Shown here one piece after another: positions 1 through 6,469 of a DNA stretch of 6,469 bases (the stretch's first letter is position 1; each line of letters starts with the position of its first letter). Location of the stretch: the NCBI GenBank assembly GCA_031284765.1, contig JAITXK010000122.1, positions 1 to 6,469 on the forward strand, in the 5' to 3' direction. Source of the stretch: Candidatus Symbiothrix sp. (GTDB lineage Bacteria; Bacteroidota; Bacteroidia; Bacteroidales; Azobacteroidaceae). Made by a program: the position numbers and the translations under genes. A model generated the notes under the pieces. The model was given only the letters and a program-made list of their open reading frames with translations, was not told the origin of the DNA and did not search any database.

Positions 1-2712
1 TTGGGTATGCGTTCCTCCGTTATTATCGGTAATGTGTAATTTGAAATACACATAGCCCGTAGCCGGATTGCAGGGATAAATTTGCGTAGCGCTGCGATAA
101 CCAAAAGTTTGGTTATACTGATCGTCTATTTCTACCCAGTCGTTGCCATCATTAGAACCGTAAAGCGTCCAATTTTTCGGATCTTCGGTAGCGTTAGCGG
201 CCGAAGTAAGACTGTAGGATGTTAATTTATATTTGGCTGTCGCTTTGTATTGCAGCCAGTTATCGGGTTGATTGGAAGGTGTTCCACCATCGTTTGTGAT
301 GGACTCATTGGAAGAAGTCGATCCGTAAAGTTGCCATTCCGACAATTGCAAGTCGTCAGCATTTCCTTTGCGTTGAGTCACAGACAAACGGAAATAAGTA
401 TAAGTATTGGAAGTCGTTACGTTGTATTTTTTCAATTGGTATCGTTCGGTAAAAGACTGATTCGATTGGGTATCCAAGTCTGTCCAGTCGGTTCCATTGT
501 TGGAAACTTGTAATTTCCAGTCTTTCGGATCGGAAATATCTCCGGCATTGCCCGATGCTAAAGCGTATCCCTTTAGGGAGACCGGCGACGAAGAATGATA
601 TTGAAGCCATGCTTCTCCACTGTTTCCGCAAGCGATAGCCAAGACGGTATTTAATTGATCATCAATCCCGTTTGTGATGTTTTTCTCGGGGGAAATTTCC
701 GGATGCGAAGCGGTAATTTTGTCGCGGTCGATGGTGATATCAGGATAAATGAAGTAATCGGCGGTAAAACGAAACGAGTTGAATTTCAATCCATTGTCGG
801 CACCTTTAAAAACCAGATATATATTTTTCATTCCGTCAACGGGAGCAATCGTTGCATTCACCGTAGTCCAACTCCCATTGGAAGCCGGGATGACAGCCGT
901 TCCGAGCAAGGTTCCGGTTGAACTGTTCAGACGTATTTCTATCTGTCTTTCACCGGCGCTGTTTGCCACACTGAGAGCGACACCGGTAGCCTGATTGGTT
1001 TTGAAGTCCACGTTGTTATAGCCGAGATAATCACCGTCTTTCATCTGGGTCATTTCCAGCACTTCACCGGATACATTGTTTTCGGAAATCGCTCCCCGAA
1101 TGTAGTTGAAGCTTCCGGCTTCAATTTTCGAGAAGGCTTTTTTTACAATGGTATTTTTATCCAAAGGAGCGTTGTATGCTGCCGATACGGCGGTGCCGCA
1201 ACCAAAAGAGTCGTAATTATCCGTGCCGTGTTTATAATCTTCGGTCGATTTTTCCCACCAGGCCGTCCAGATAATACCGGCGGAATTGCGATTATTGTAA
1301 GCATGAATTGCATTGGTTTGCATCCAATCGACATACTCAGGCTGGTTTAAATCGACAATAAACCGGCGGACATAACGCATCAGTATTCCTTTGAATCCGG
1401 GTAAATCGGCGCCTCCTCCACACACGTTGATGACTCCATTGCCATCGCACAAATGTTGGCGGGTGTATTGAATAATTTTTTTCGCATCGTTTTTGTATAA
1501 TTCGTCTTTGTAGTAATTGTAAAGCATAACGGCTGCGCCGAGATACGTTCCCTGATTATAGGTGGATGCCCAAGTATTGGTGCTTCCCCCATCGGAAGTA
1601 CTGTCGTACACATGTCCATCTTCGGGGTTATATAAATGAAGGCGTTGATTAGCGTACAACATCTTGGCTTTTTCGTAGTAGATATTATCACCGGTGGCGA
1701 TTGCCAAATAACAGGCGCACACTTCGGCCGGACCGTTGATGCAAGAACCGGTACCATCGGCGTTGCCTTCTTTCCAACGAAGCAGGTAATAGTTATTTTT
1801 TTTGATTAACGCTCTTGCGTACATCATGTCATAATTGGTTTTGGCATTATTCAGGTAGTTAACGCCGGTTGCATTTCCAAACATCAGGTAAGCGCGTATG
1901 CTTGCCAGACAGGCCCAAGCAATATCGTCGTTGAAGTCGTTACCCCTCCAGCTTGTAGAATTCTGTTTGATGAATGTTTTGTATGACTCTTCAAACATGG
2001 TTTTATATTCAATTTTACCGGTTGTTTCGTAGGCGTCCAACAGGATTTCCATGTTTTCCGCACCGCCCCAAAAACCGCCTCCGATGGTATAACCGTTGGT
2101 TTCCTGTTTATAATATTTTGTTCTCCAGGAATACCCCATGTCATCGCGCACGGCGACTGTCAATGCGTTGGGTTGTTCTGTAATTTTTTCAAATTTCCAA
2201 ATCCGGCGAGCTAATCCTTCCTCGTCTTTCGTCCACAATTGAAGAGGCGAACCGTCGGCATTCAATTTATCGCCGTTGACCATTTCCAAGTACAGTTTTT
2301 CGCTTCCGCTTAGCAGATTTGCATTGGTGATATAGTAACAATTTTCGCCGGCAGTTTCCACTGCGGTAATATCCCATTTCTGATTACTGGAAGTACTCTG
2401 AGGCGTTTGCGTTACCCCGATTCCTTTGGCTGCAGTTCCCGACATACGGATCACTTTTCCCGAATAGACATTGGTCAAATAGTAATAGTTGCCGGTTTCG
2501 TCCGCCGTCACTCGCCAACGCTGTGAATTAGCGCCTGTTTCTGTCCACGCGACTATTTTAGCATCGGTATTTAACGATGAATTTTCAACCAAAAGCGTTC
2601 GATTTCCAGACTGTAAAGTCGATATTTTATACACCGAACCCGATTCAATGCCGGCATATAAAGAACCGGAAACCAACAACAGTAAAGCAGTTGAGAGAAA
2701 ATGTTTTTTCAT
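1..2712 (-). CDS. Secreted multi-domain GH76 (alpha-1,6-mannanase-like) glycoside hydrolase, C-terminus beyond window
   Basis: The frame is open for 904 codons from ATG at 2712 to the left edge; I translated it fully and found no stop or frameshift. Residues 1-20 are a signal peptide (MKK, then a Leu-rich core, ending SLYA). Residues about 22-177 look like a ricin-type beta-trefoil with three QxW-like turns (QRW at 64-66, QKW at 111-113, RIW at 170-172). Residues about 187-505 are the GH76 domain: GGGFWGG near 211, the catalytic-type Asp pair D262-D263 in NDFNDDIAW, YNQG at 385-388, and FKGILMRYV at 439-447. GH76 enzymes are retaining endo-alpha-1,6-mannanases. About 525-650 resembles CBM6 (EIRLNSSTG, YLVFKG). 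About 668-800 and 805-904 are two F5/8-type-C modules. Substrate (yeast or other mannan) is inferred from family only. The protein is probably periplasmic or surface-located; the missing end could carry another module or a sorting domain. GH76 is sure; the accessory boundaries are approximate. Confidence 0.9.
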   Translation of the reverse strand, partial: MKKHFLSTALLLLVSGSLYAGIESGSVYKISTLQSGNRTLLVENSSLNTDAKIVAWTETGANSQRWRVTADETGNYYYLTNVYSGKVIRMSGTAAKGIGVTQTPQSTSSNQKWDITAVETAGENCYYITNANLLSGSEKLYLEMVNGDKLNADGSPLQLWTKDEEGLARRIWKFEKITEQPNALTVAVRDDMGYSWRTKYYKQETNGYTIGGGFWGGAENMEILLDAYETTGKIEYKTMFEESYKTFIKQNSTSWRGNDFNDDIAWACLASIRAYLMFGNATGVNYLNNAKTNYDMMYARALIKKNNYYLLRWKEGNADGTGSCINGPAEVCACYLAIATGDNIYYEKAKMLYANQRLHLYNPEDGHVYDSTSDGGSTNTWASTYNQGTYLGAAVMLYNYYKDELYKNDAKKIIQYTRQHLCDGNGVINVCGGGADLPGFKGILMRYVRRFIVDLNQPEYVDWMQTNAIHAYNNRNSAGIIWTAWWEKSTEDYKHGTDNYDSFGCGTAVSAAYNAPLDKNTIVKKAFSKIEAGSFNYIRGAISENNVSGEVLEMTQMKDGDYLGYNNVDFKTNQATGVALSVANSAGERQIEIRLNSSTGTLLGTAVIPASNGSWTTVNATIAPVDGMKNIYLVFKGADNGLKFNSFRFTADYFIYPDITIDRDKITASHPEISPEKNITNGIDDQLNTVLAIACGNSGEAWLQYHSSSPVSLKGYALASGNAGDISDPKDWKLQVSNNGTDWTDLDTQSNQSFTERYQLKKYNVTTSNTYTYFRLSVTQRKGNADDLQLSEWQLYGSTSSNESITNDGGTPSNQPDNWLQYKATAKYKLTSYSLTSAANATEDPKNWTLYGSNDGNDWVEIDDQYNQTFGYRSATQIYPCNPATGYVYFKLHITDNNGGTHTQ
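2653..2712 (-). other. Signal peptide of the GH76 protein
   Basis: The first 20 codons give a Lys-Lys start, a hydrophobic core (ALLLLVSG) and a likely signal peptidase I site after SLYA, before GIES. No Cys follows the cleavage site, so this is not a lipoprotein signal. The mature protein would be released to the periplasm or exported further, not lipid-anchored at its N-terminus. The exact cleavage position is inferred. Confidence 0.8.
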
Positions 2713-2752
2713 GTTTATAATGAATGAAATACTACGTTAATAAAAATACTTT

Positions 2753-2760
2753 CAAAAGTA
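2753..2760 (-). promoter_or_regulatory. Putative -7 promoter box for the GH76 gene
   Basis: On the minus strand this reads TACTTTTG, an exact match to the Bacteroidota -7 consensus TAnnTTTG. It lies 40 bases upstream of the ATG at 2712, giving a leader of roughly 35 bases. I did not find a convincing TTTG -33 element 19-21 bases further upstream. The leader (about 2713-2747) is A+T-rich with no Shine-Dalgarno sequence, as is usual in this phylum. Confidence 0.5.
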
Positions 2761-2880
2761 AGAAAAAAATCAAGGAGTCTTTTATTTATTTTAGAATAGA
2801 TTGGAGTTTTGGCAGGAATATTAATAATAATGTCAGATATATTTATCTTTTATCACCAAACAGGCACTTCAAAATTAATA

Positions 2881-2908
2881 AAAAATTGACGGCGCACGTT
2901 GAATTTTT
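2881..2908 (-). terminator. Possible intrinsic terminator between the RhuM-PLD and GH76 genes
   Basis: An inverted repeat forms a stem of AAAAATT (2881-2887) against AATTTTT (2902-2908). It continues as ACG/CGT with one G-T wobble and one bulged base, around a 5-base loop (GCGCA). Read on the minus strand, the stem ends in a run of T (AATTTTTTATT), as expected for a terminator, about 60 bases past the RhuM-PLD stop codon. The A/T arms would also give a T-run on the plus strand, so it could work both ways. The stem is weak in G+C, so the call is tentative. Confidence 0.35.
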
Positions 2909-2967
2909 ACTATTGAAGGATCGGAAATAATCAATATAATATGGCATCAAATGCAATAGCAACTTGG

Positions 2968-3801
2968 TTAGATTATCTTTTGTAATACATCTTGCGCCTT
3001 CAATTCCATTTTTGAGAAGGCGAACAATTTCTTCCCCAAGTCTTTCAACGATGCACCGATGTGATACACATCGTTATCAATGAAAAGAAAGCGGTCATGC
3101 GTGCGGGTGAGTACATGGATGGCAACAGCTTGGTATTGTGCATTGTATTTTTGTAAATCAAGTTGCAACCGGTTTGAAATCTGTGCCGTATAGATAGTAG
3201 CCTCCACATTATTTGCTCGTTTGGATAAGAGCATCAAAACGCTTTCATCTATATAGTTATCAATCAAAATGATTGTTTTCTTGGCAGATTTTATTAAGTC
3301 GGCGGCAAATTTATAGGCATCGAAAATTTGTCCGTCGTAAAAAATTCCTTCTACCGGAGGCAAGGCGGTTCTTACGAAAAAATCTATTTTCTTTTCGGTT
3401 TCTGTTATACGTTGTTCTATCCTCTCAAATCGCTGATTGACGGCAAAACCCTTCAACAGGTATTCTTTCAAAATACGAGTAGACCAGACGCGAAATAATG
3501 TTGCATTTCTTGAATTGACCCGATATCCGATAGAAAGTATGGCATCCAAATTATAGTATTTTGTTTGATATATCTGTTTACCATCATTACCCATGTGTGC
3601 AAAAATTGCACATGTGCCTTTTTCTTCCAGTTCTCTTGTTGTAAAAATATTTTTTAAATGTTTGGAAATGACCGTTCTATCTACGCCAAACAGTTTTGAT
3701 ATTTGCGCTTGCGTCAACCAAACCGTTTCATCCTCTAATCTGACCTCTAACCGAAGATAATTATCCGGTTGATATAATACTATTTCATCTTTATTATTCA
3801 T
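2968..3801 (-). CDS. RhuM-type DNA-binding protein fused to a PLD-like (HKD-type) domain
   Basis: The protein is 277 residues from ATG at 3801; an in-frame TTG at 3807 would add two residues, but the ATG is the more likely start. Residues about 5-120 match the RhuM family N-terminal region: VWLTQAQISKLFGVDRTVISK at 27-47 is a helix-turn-helix, followed by the family's YNLDAILSIGYRV and FRVWSTRILKEYL blocks. Residues about 124-139 look like a short coiled coil. From about 153 the protein resembles a PLD fold (TIILIDNYID strand at 176-185), with HDRFLFID at 235-242 and GAS at 249-251. The spacing is HxRx4Dx6G, the HKD pattern with Arg for Lys. Canonical HKD proteins are phosphodiesterases or nucleases needing two motifs, often by dimerizing; activity here is unproven. 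RhuM was named for a Salmonella pathogenicity-island gene of unclear function, so 'virulence' in database names should not be trusted. It stands alone with its own promoter and looks more A+T-rich than its neighbours in places, so it may have been acquired by transfer. Confidence 0.85.
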   Translation of the reverse strand: MNNKDEIVLYQPDNYLRLEVRLEDETVWLTQAQISKLFGVDRTVISKHLKNIFTTRELEEKGTCAIFAHMGNDGKQIYQTKYYNLDAILSIGYRVNSRNATLFRVWSTRILKEYLLKGFAVNQRFERIEQRITETEKKIDFFVRTALPPVEGIFYDGQIFDAYKFAADLIKSAKKTIILIDNYIDESVLMLLSKRANNVEATIYTAQISNRLQLDLQKYNAQYQAVAIHVLTRTHDRFLFIDNDVYHIGASLKDLGKKLFAFSKMELKAQDVLQKII

Positions 3802-3837
3802 AGTCAAATTTTACATTCATGATTAAGATTTCAGCGA

Positions 3838-3845
3838 CAAAAATA
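3838..3845 (-). promoter_or_regulatory. Putative -7 promoter box for the RhuM-PLD gene
   Basis: The minus strand reads TATTTTTG, an exact TAnnTTTG match, 36 bases upstream of the ATG at 3801 and giving a leader of about 30 bases. The expected -33 position carries GTG rather than TTTG, so only one element is strong. The leader contains an out-of-frame ATG (minus strand, near 3820) that opens an 8-codon reading frame ending in TAA just inside the gene; this may be chance. Confidence 0.45.
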
Positions 3846-3975
3846 CTGATTTTTCTTGTTTTTCACTGTCTTTTTTTGAAAAATCATTTCAATACAAGTT
3901 TTATTACCATTCATCCCTCGTTTTTGCAATTCAACCACCCATGCCCAACCGGCGGCTGCGTGAGTTCTGCTATGA

Positions 3976-4007
3976 TTAGGTTTTAAACAATCTTTTTTTT
4001 ATCTTTG
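3976..4007 (+). promoter_or_regulatory. Putative promoter for the LysE-family gene
   Basis: TATCTTTG at 4000-4007 matches the Bacteroidota -7 consensus TAnnTTTG exactly. TTAG at 3976-3979, 20 bases upstream, matches three of four bases of the -33 TTTG element at the right spacing. The -7 box ends only four bases before the ATG at 4012, so transcription would begin at or next to the start codon. Confidence 0.55.
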
Positions 4008-4011
4008 CGAC

Positions 4012-4659
4012 ATGTTTTCTATCTTGTACAGAGGTATACTGATCGGCATTTTAGTGTCTGCTCCGATGGGACCTATCGGGTTACTATGCCTCCAACGCAC
4101 CATTTACAAAGGGCGTTGGCACGGTTTTTTTTCCGGGGTGGGAGCCGCTGTATCCGATATGTTATATGCGTTGATCACTTGTATGGGGATGGGGTTTGTG
4201 ATTATGTTTATCGAAGATAATCAGGCCGTTTTGCAGGTGATTGGAAGTATTCTGCTGATGTTTTTCGGAATTTACACCTACCGCTCCAATCCATCGTTCC
4301 GAAAACCGAAAGATAGTTCGCGCAAACGTTCGTATTCGCAGGATGCCTTGACGGCTTTTGGCTTAACATTATCCAATCCATTGATTATCTTTTTGTTTAT
4401 TGCACTTTTTGCCCGCTTCAATTTTATCAACCCCGATGCCAAATTGTATTCCATGATTTTGGGATTGCTCAGTATTTTTATCGGTGCCCTTCTTTGGTGG
4501 TTTATCTTGACCATGACGGTCGGAACCCTGCTTCACGGCGTTTTTAAAGAACGCGGCATCAAAGTCATGAACCGAATGATAGGCGTTATTATCGTTGCTT
4601 TATCAATCGGCGGACTGCTGTATTCTATCTGGGAAATGAATCAAAAGAGTCTCGTCTAA
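4012..4659 (+). CDS. LysE-family translocator (inner-membrane exporter)
   Basis: The protein has 215 residues, the usual length for the LysE/RhtB superfamily, which exports amino acids and related small molecules from the cytoplasm. About six hydrophobic segments are visible, near residues 5-25, 42-65, 72-90, 118-136, 145-170 and 185-207. Family-typical blocks are SAPMGPIGLLCLQRT (16-30), GVGAAVSDMLYA (42-53) and LSNPLIIFLFIALFA (120-134). A basic loop (RKPKDSSRKR) lies near 97-106. The ATG at 4012 is chosen because the conserved first helix and PMGP motif start right after it; the next in-frame ATG (residue 19) falls inside that motif. No substrate can be assigned from sequence, and members of this Bacteroidota subgroup are mostly uncharacterized. 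The gene is monocistronic here, and its 3' end overlaps the convergent barrel gene by 35 bases. Confidence 0.88.
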   Translation: MFSILYRGILIGILVSAPMGPIGLLCLQRTIYKGRWHGFFSGVGAAVSDMLYALITCMGMGFVIMFIEDNQAVLQVIGSILLMFFGIYTYRSNPSFRKPKDSSRKRSYSQDALTAFGLTLSNPLIIFLFIALFARFNFINPDAKLYSMILGLLSIFIGALLWWFILTMTVGTLLHGVFKERGIKVMNRMIGVIIVALSIGGLLYSIWEMNQKSLV

Positions 4660-6469
4660 GTCCTTCTCCACCGCGCATCCGCGGACGAAAATCATCTTCA
4701 CGGGCCGAACTCGATTTCGGAAACGCTTTGAATTTATAGATGAAACTGCACATCACATAGCTGGGGATGATGTTAGCCTGTGTCGTAAGATAGCCGTTCG
4801 TAGTGGCCGACGAGGTAATATCGTTGCGGTCACGCAAAATATCATAAATATACAGTTTCAACAGGCCTGTACCGGCTTGTTTATTGAAAATCTGTTTGCT
4901 TAGCGAGGCATTCCACATCGTTTCGGGGATGTTGTAGGATGCCAGGGTGCCGCTTCGTTTGGTGTACTGGATGTTGCTTTCTATTGTCCAATTGTAGGGC
5001 AAATACCAGGTGGTACTGCCGCCGATGCCCACACTCAGGGTTTGTTGGTTTTGTTGGCGGTTGACGGAATTGGCAATGTCATTCAGATTGACCGATGCAT
5101 CCAAACTTACATCAAACAAGGTGGAAGTGTATTTGAACTGGGCATTATCCATAAAGGAAAACGTCTTTTGTGTGTTTTTCAAGGTATCCGCTTCCACAAT
5201 CAAACTGTTTCGGTTGTTGTAGCTCAATGTGATATTGTTTGCGATGGAGAAATGTTTGTTCTTTAAGGGCTGATTAAACATTCCCCGCAAGCGGGTATTC
5301 CAGTTGCCGTTGATATTATCGTATGAAGTGATCCGGATGGAATCGCCCAAATACTGGGTAATGTTGATGATGTCGTTGGTCGAAAAGCCTCCGCTAAGAT
5401 TCAGGTTGTACATCAGTTGCGTTTCGGGCACGTATTTCTGAAAACGTATTTGCAGGTTTTGACTGTATCCTGTTTTCAACTTGGGATTTCCTTCTACCCA
5501 ATTGGTGGGACGGCTTTTGTCGATATAATCACGAAGTTGGGTGGCTGAGGGTTGGGTGGTTTCTCCGTCATAATTAATCCGCAAATTGGTTCGTTGACCG
5601 AAATTGTAAGTAAAATTGGCGGTCGGTGAAAAATTGACAATGTCTTGCAGGGTGGACGAAATCAGTGTATCGCCCAAAACATTGGCCATGCGGTTGTTGT
5701 AGTGAGATGACGACCGGTCTGCCAAATGCGTGGACGGTTGCCACGTTTCGTTAATCGAGCGATTGGGGTCAACATTAAAACCCAAGGTATAATTAAATTG
5801 CCGGTGTACAGCTTTGAAACTTAATCCGAGGCGTTGATTGGTGGAATTGCGAACCGTACTGCGGCTTAAACTATCGTTCAGCAGGGCATTTAATAAGGGA
5901 TCGTCTAATAAATAGTTTAAATCGTAGGTACTGTTGATGTTTTTGGTATCGGAATGAGAAATGCGATAATTGGCTTGCAAAAATCGATTACCACCCAAAG
6001 GTTCTACCCAGGCGAGGGTAGTGCGGTAGCTGTTGGTATGATTATCGTTTTCGGAGTGTTGATTCAAATCTGGAAAATTGGAGGTTTCCTGATGTAAATA
6101 ATCTGTATTGCTTTTTTCCCATGAAGTGCTGTTATTATAGGTGGCTTGAGCGTTGATGCTAAACACCCGTCCGGGTTTGCTGAACTTATGGGCGTAATCC
6201 AACGAGCCACCTGCATTATAGCCTTTCCCTTGATTGTTGGCATTGGATTCGGTGGCGCGCAGTTTGGTTGGTGTATCAAAATTATAGAGGCTTGCCTCTT
6301 CGTATTCGGTACTGGAACTGGTATTGAAACTGAAATTCGGACGGATCGTCAAGGTATTCATGGTATCGGGTTTCCATTCCAAATTGAAATTGAGTGCAAT
6401 ATTGTCCGACAGATAATTGTTATGAGTGAAGGTGCTGTCTAACTGTGAACCGTTTTGCCGGAGCGATAC
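4625..6469 (-). CDS. Outer-membrane beta-barrel (TonB-receptor-like, OMP_b-brl_3 type), N-terminus beyond window
   Basis: The last 614 residues are present and the frame is open to the right edge. A TTG near 6382 is an internal Leu codon, not a start. The whole segment shows alternating polar/hydrophobic beta strands and many Asn, Thr, Ser and Tyr residues, typical of a barrel. Residues about 300-338 (window numbering) hold the family's recognizable block, YDGETTQPSATQLRDYI followed by WVEGNPKLKTGYSQN. The last strand (YVMCSFIYKFKAF) ends near residue 583, followed by a 31-residue Arg-rich tail ending DSFDSFPR. Full-length relatives are roughly 800-1000 residues, with an N-terminal carboxypeptidase-regulatory-like domain and a plug, so the missing part is probably 200-400 residues. 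No TonB box or plug can be seen, so TonB dependence and cargo are unproven. No SusD partner follows it, which argues against a SusC role. Confidence 0.85.
   Translation of the reverse strand, partial: VSLRQNGSQLDSTFTHNNYLSDNIALNFNLEWKPDTMNTLTIRPNFSFNTSSSTEYEEASLYNFDTPTKLRATESNANNQGKGYNAGGSLDYAHKFSKPGRVFSINAQATYNNSTSWEKSNTDYLHQETSNFPDLNQHSENDNHTNSYRTTLAWVEPLGGNRFLQANYRISHSDTKNINSTYDLNYLLDDPLLNALLNDSLSRSTVRNSTNQRLGLSFKAVHRQFNYTLGFNVDPNRSINETWQPSTHLADRSSSHYNNRMANVLGDTLISSTLQDIVNFSPTANFTYNFGQRTNLRINYDGETTQPSATQLRDYIDKSRPTNWVEGNPKLKTGYSQNLQIRFQKYVPETQLMYNLNLSGGFSTNDIINITQYLGDSIRITSYDNINGNWNTRLRGMFNQPLKNKHFSIANNITLSYNNRNSLIVEADTLKNTQKTFSFMDNAQFKYTSTLFDVSLDASVNLNDIANSVNRQQNQQTLSVGIGGSTTWYLPYNWTIESNIQYTKRSGTLASYNIPETMWNASLSKQIFNKQAGTGLLKLYIYDILRDRNDITSSATTNGYLTTQANIIPSYVMCSFIYKFKAFPKSSSAREDDFRPRMRGGEGLRRDSFDSFPR

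Noticed and set aside
250..2183. Several short reading frames on both strands within 1-2712
   Set aside because: They lie in other frames of the intact 904-codon GH76 gene and have no domain-like content; they are shadows.
2724..2930. A 68-codon plus-strand reading frame in the gap between GH76 and RhuM-PLD
   Set aside because: It is made of A+T-rich spacer (Lys/Asn/Ile-rich), covers the GH76 promoter and the putative terminator, and shows no recognizable motif.
2943..2953. Small inverted repeat GCAT-CAA-ATGC after the RhuM-PLD stop
   Set aside because: The stem is only 4 bp and no T-run follows; likely chance. The repeat at 2881-2908 is the better terminator candidate.
2713..4011. Possibility that RhuM-PLD marks a transposon or integrated element
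   Set aside because: No transposase, integrase, target duplication, terminal inverted repeat or tRNA end was seen around it.
4625..6382. A 585-codon gene starting at TTG 6382 for the barrel protein
   Set aside because: The frame continues upstream without a stop to the window edge and the upstream residues are barrel-like, so 6382 is an internal Leu codon.
5010..6442. Short plus-strand and alternative-frame reading frames inside the barrel gene
   Set aside because: The minus-strand barrel frame is continuous with recognizable family motifs, so these are shadows.

Overview
The window looks like chromosomal DNA of a Bacteroidota member, most likely Bacteroidales. This rests on four things. 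There is a secreted multi-domain glycoside hydrolase of a type common in Bacteroides/Parabacteroides/Dysgonomonas-like genomes. There is an outer-membrane beta-barrel of the TonB-receptor-like kind. Good Shine-Dalgarno sequences are absent. TAnnTTTG -7 promoter boxes, the primary-sigma signature of this phylum, lie upstream of all three gene starts that fall inside the window. I cannot name genus or species.

Layout, left to right. (1) Positions 1-2712, minus strand: a long reading frame, open without interruption to the left edge. It encodes a signal peptide, a ricin-type beta-trefoil, a GH76 alpha-1,6-mannanase-like catalytic domain, a CBM6-like module and two consecutive F5/8-type-C (discoidin-like) modules; the C-terminus is outside the window. 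(2) A 255-base A+T-rich gap with the GH76 promoter and a possible terminator. (3) Positions 2968-3801, minus strand: a RhuM-type winged-helix/HTH protein fused to a phospholipase-D-like domain with one HKD-type motif, in which the lysine is arginine. (4) A gap of about 210 bases holding divergent promoters. (5) Positions 4012-4659, plus strand: a LysE-family membrane exporter. Its promoter sits so close to the ATG that the mRNA may be leaderless. (6) Positions 4625-6469, minus strand: the C-terminal 614 residues of an outer-membrane beta-barrel protein (OMP_b-brl_3/TonB-receptor-like), whose start is beyond the right edge. Its last codons overlap the LysE gene tail to tail by 35 bases.

The genes do not form one obvious operon. 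The GH76 enzyme is probably exported to degrade mannan-type glycans, but no SusC/SusD pair is visible, so membership of a polysaccharide utilization locus cannot be shown here. The RhuM-PLD protein is the least understood and most interesting item: a probable DNA-binding module joined to a degenerate-looking nuclease fold, standing alone with its own promoter. The LysE exporter and the barrel protein are ordinary envelope functions arranged convergently. I saw no rRNA, tRNA, CRISPR array or insertion sequence.
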